6,094 nt of DNA from Candidatus Dojkabacteria bacterium (GTDB lineage Bacteria; Patescibacteriota; Dojkabacteria; J137): positions 1-6,094 of the forward strand of contig JAGQLJ010000077.1 of assembly GCA_020429495.1 (NCBI GenBank). The letters are read 5' to 3'. Within the stretch, counting starts at the first letter, position 1; each line of letters begins with the position of its first letter. Below, piece after piece: positions 5,300 through 6,094 of this stretch. The notes beneath the pieces were generated by a model. That model did not search any database, was not told the origin of the DNA, and was given only the letters and a program-made list of their open reading frames with translations. Made by a program: the position numbers and the translations under genes.

Positions 5300-6094
5300 A
5301 TGAAAGAAAAATACTATGGAGCAGTAGCATTATTAATGGGTGGTTTTACATATTCTACTTTTCCACTTCTAATTCGACTGTTAGATATTACATTTAGTGA
5401 GTTTGCTCAAGTTGCTGTTAGAAGCTTTGTCGCAGTACTTATACTTGTCGCATTATTATATAGAAAAAGAATTAAGATATTTATTCCAAAAGAAAAGAGA
5501 TTGAGTGTAGCTCTATTCGCGATTTCTTTTCCATTGGCAATATTCTTTTTCACATTTTCTGCACTTGAAACAAAAATTGCAAACACAGTTTTTTCACTAT
5601 ACATTGGGAGCCTTAGTATTTCTTTTGTAGTAGGATTAGTAGTTTTTAGAGAAAAAATCACTATAAAGAAAATTCTATCATTAGGCCTTGTTTTTCTAGG
5701 TCTTATGTTTTTTACATACCCATTTAATCTGACAGGTATTGCTGGAATTATACTTGGGATTCTTGCCGGTATATTCGACGGAATAACTAATTCTCTAAGA
5801 AAATATATAAAAGATTTACCTAGAAATGTAATTTTATTCTATCAGTATCTTGTTGGAATAATTTTAAGTTTAATCTTAATTTTAATATTTAAAGAAGAGG
5901 CAATTAAAGAGACAATAGGAATTGAGAGTATTTTTGCAGGAATAGTTTATGGAGCACTTCTTGTTTTTATAGGAAATGTAACAATTTATGGGTTTCAAAA
6001 ATTTGATCTTAATCTGGGAACTATTCTAATTTCAAGCGAGCTCGTATTCAGCTTAATATTAGGTTTCCTTTTTTATTTGGAAAAACCAAGTGCA
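5300..6094 (+). CDS. EamA/DMT-superfamily transporter (3' end cut by the window)
   Basis: An open frame from ATG 5300 runs without a stop to the last base, giving 265 residues. It is strongly hydrophobic with about nine visible membrane segments (near 8-25, 34-54, 68-86, 94-115, 124-140, 146-164, 176-196, 209-229 and 238-258). It shows the two-fold EamA layout. The first half ends in FREKITIKKILSLGLVFLGL (116-135), the typical E-x-(I/L)-T plus last helix of an EamA repeat. The second half reaches SELVFSLILGFLFYLEKPS (246-264), the equivalent place before the last helix. Family members are about 290-300 residues with ten helices, so roughly one helix is missing. DMT proteins export or import metabolites such as amino acids, nucleosides or sugars; the substrate cannot be read from the sequence. 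The ATG is 2 nt after the leuS stop with no Shine-Dalgarno site, pointing to co-transcription and coupled translation. Confidence 0.85.
   Translation, partial: MKEKYYGAVALLMGGFTYSTFPLLIRLLDITFSEFAQVAVRSFVAVLILVALLYRKRIKIFIPKEKRLSVALFAISFPLAIFFFTFSALETKIANTVFSLYIGSLSISFVVGLVVFREKITIKKILSLGLVFLGLMFFTYPFNLTGIAGIILGILAGIFDGITNSLRKYIKDLPRNVILFYQYLVGIILSLILILIFKEEAIKETIGIESIFAGIVYGALLVFIGNVTIYGFQKFDLNLGTILISSELVFSLILGFLFYLEKPSA

Noticed and set aside
5407..5661. An 84-codon minus-strand frame inside the transporter gene
   Set aside because: Antisense to a clear EamA-type membrane protein, with no independent support.

Overview
The window is AT-rich (roughly 30% G+C by eye), tightly packed, and reads well in the standard bacterial code: all four complete genes end in TAA and no internal TGA is needed. 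Shine-Dalgarno sequences are nearly absent, some genes start at or near the predicted transcription start, and the surface proteins are small and membrane-anchored (FMN_bind, dockerin-like repeats, a class-A-type serine hydrolase). This style resembles a Patescibacteria/CPR genome, but that placement is an inference at about 50-60% confidence, since no marker gene was compared. No phage, insertion sequence, CRISPR array, tRNA or rRNA is visible.

Layout. Positions 70-522 (+) encode a small membrane-anchored FMN_bind-domain protein. It converges, with a 2-nt gap, on 525-1490 (-), a secreted or anchored protein with two dockerin/EF-hand-like calcium loops and a duplicated two-cysteine domain. 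A 98-bp divergent promoter region then separates this from 1589-2701 (+), a membrane-anchored serine beta-lactamase-like hydrolase. The 181-bp gap that follows (2702-2882) is the least ordinary non-coding stretch. It holds a 29-bp perfect GC-rich palindrome, an extended -10 promoter, and a leader of about 109 nt that begins with a possible 16-codon leaderless ORF ending Leu-Leu-stop and is spanned by nested inverted repeats. Next comes leuS (2883-5297, +), a full-length leucyl-tRNA synthetase. Two bases after its stop an EamA/DMT-family transporter begins (5300-6094, +), which the window edge cuts near its C-terminus.

How it fits together. The first three genes all encode envelope-facing proteins: a possible flavin carrier, a calcium-binding adhesion or scaffold candidate, and a peptidoglycan or beta-lactam-type hydrolase. 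Each appears to have its own promoter, and no shared pathway can be shown. leuS and the transporter look like a two-gene operon driven by the promoter at 2759-2767. The most interesting hypothesis is that leuS is controlled by leader-peptide attenuation, with a ribosome sensing leucine-tRNA charging on the two adjacent Leu codons just upstream of the gene. This rests on sequence layout only.
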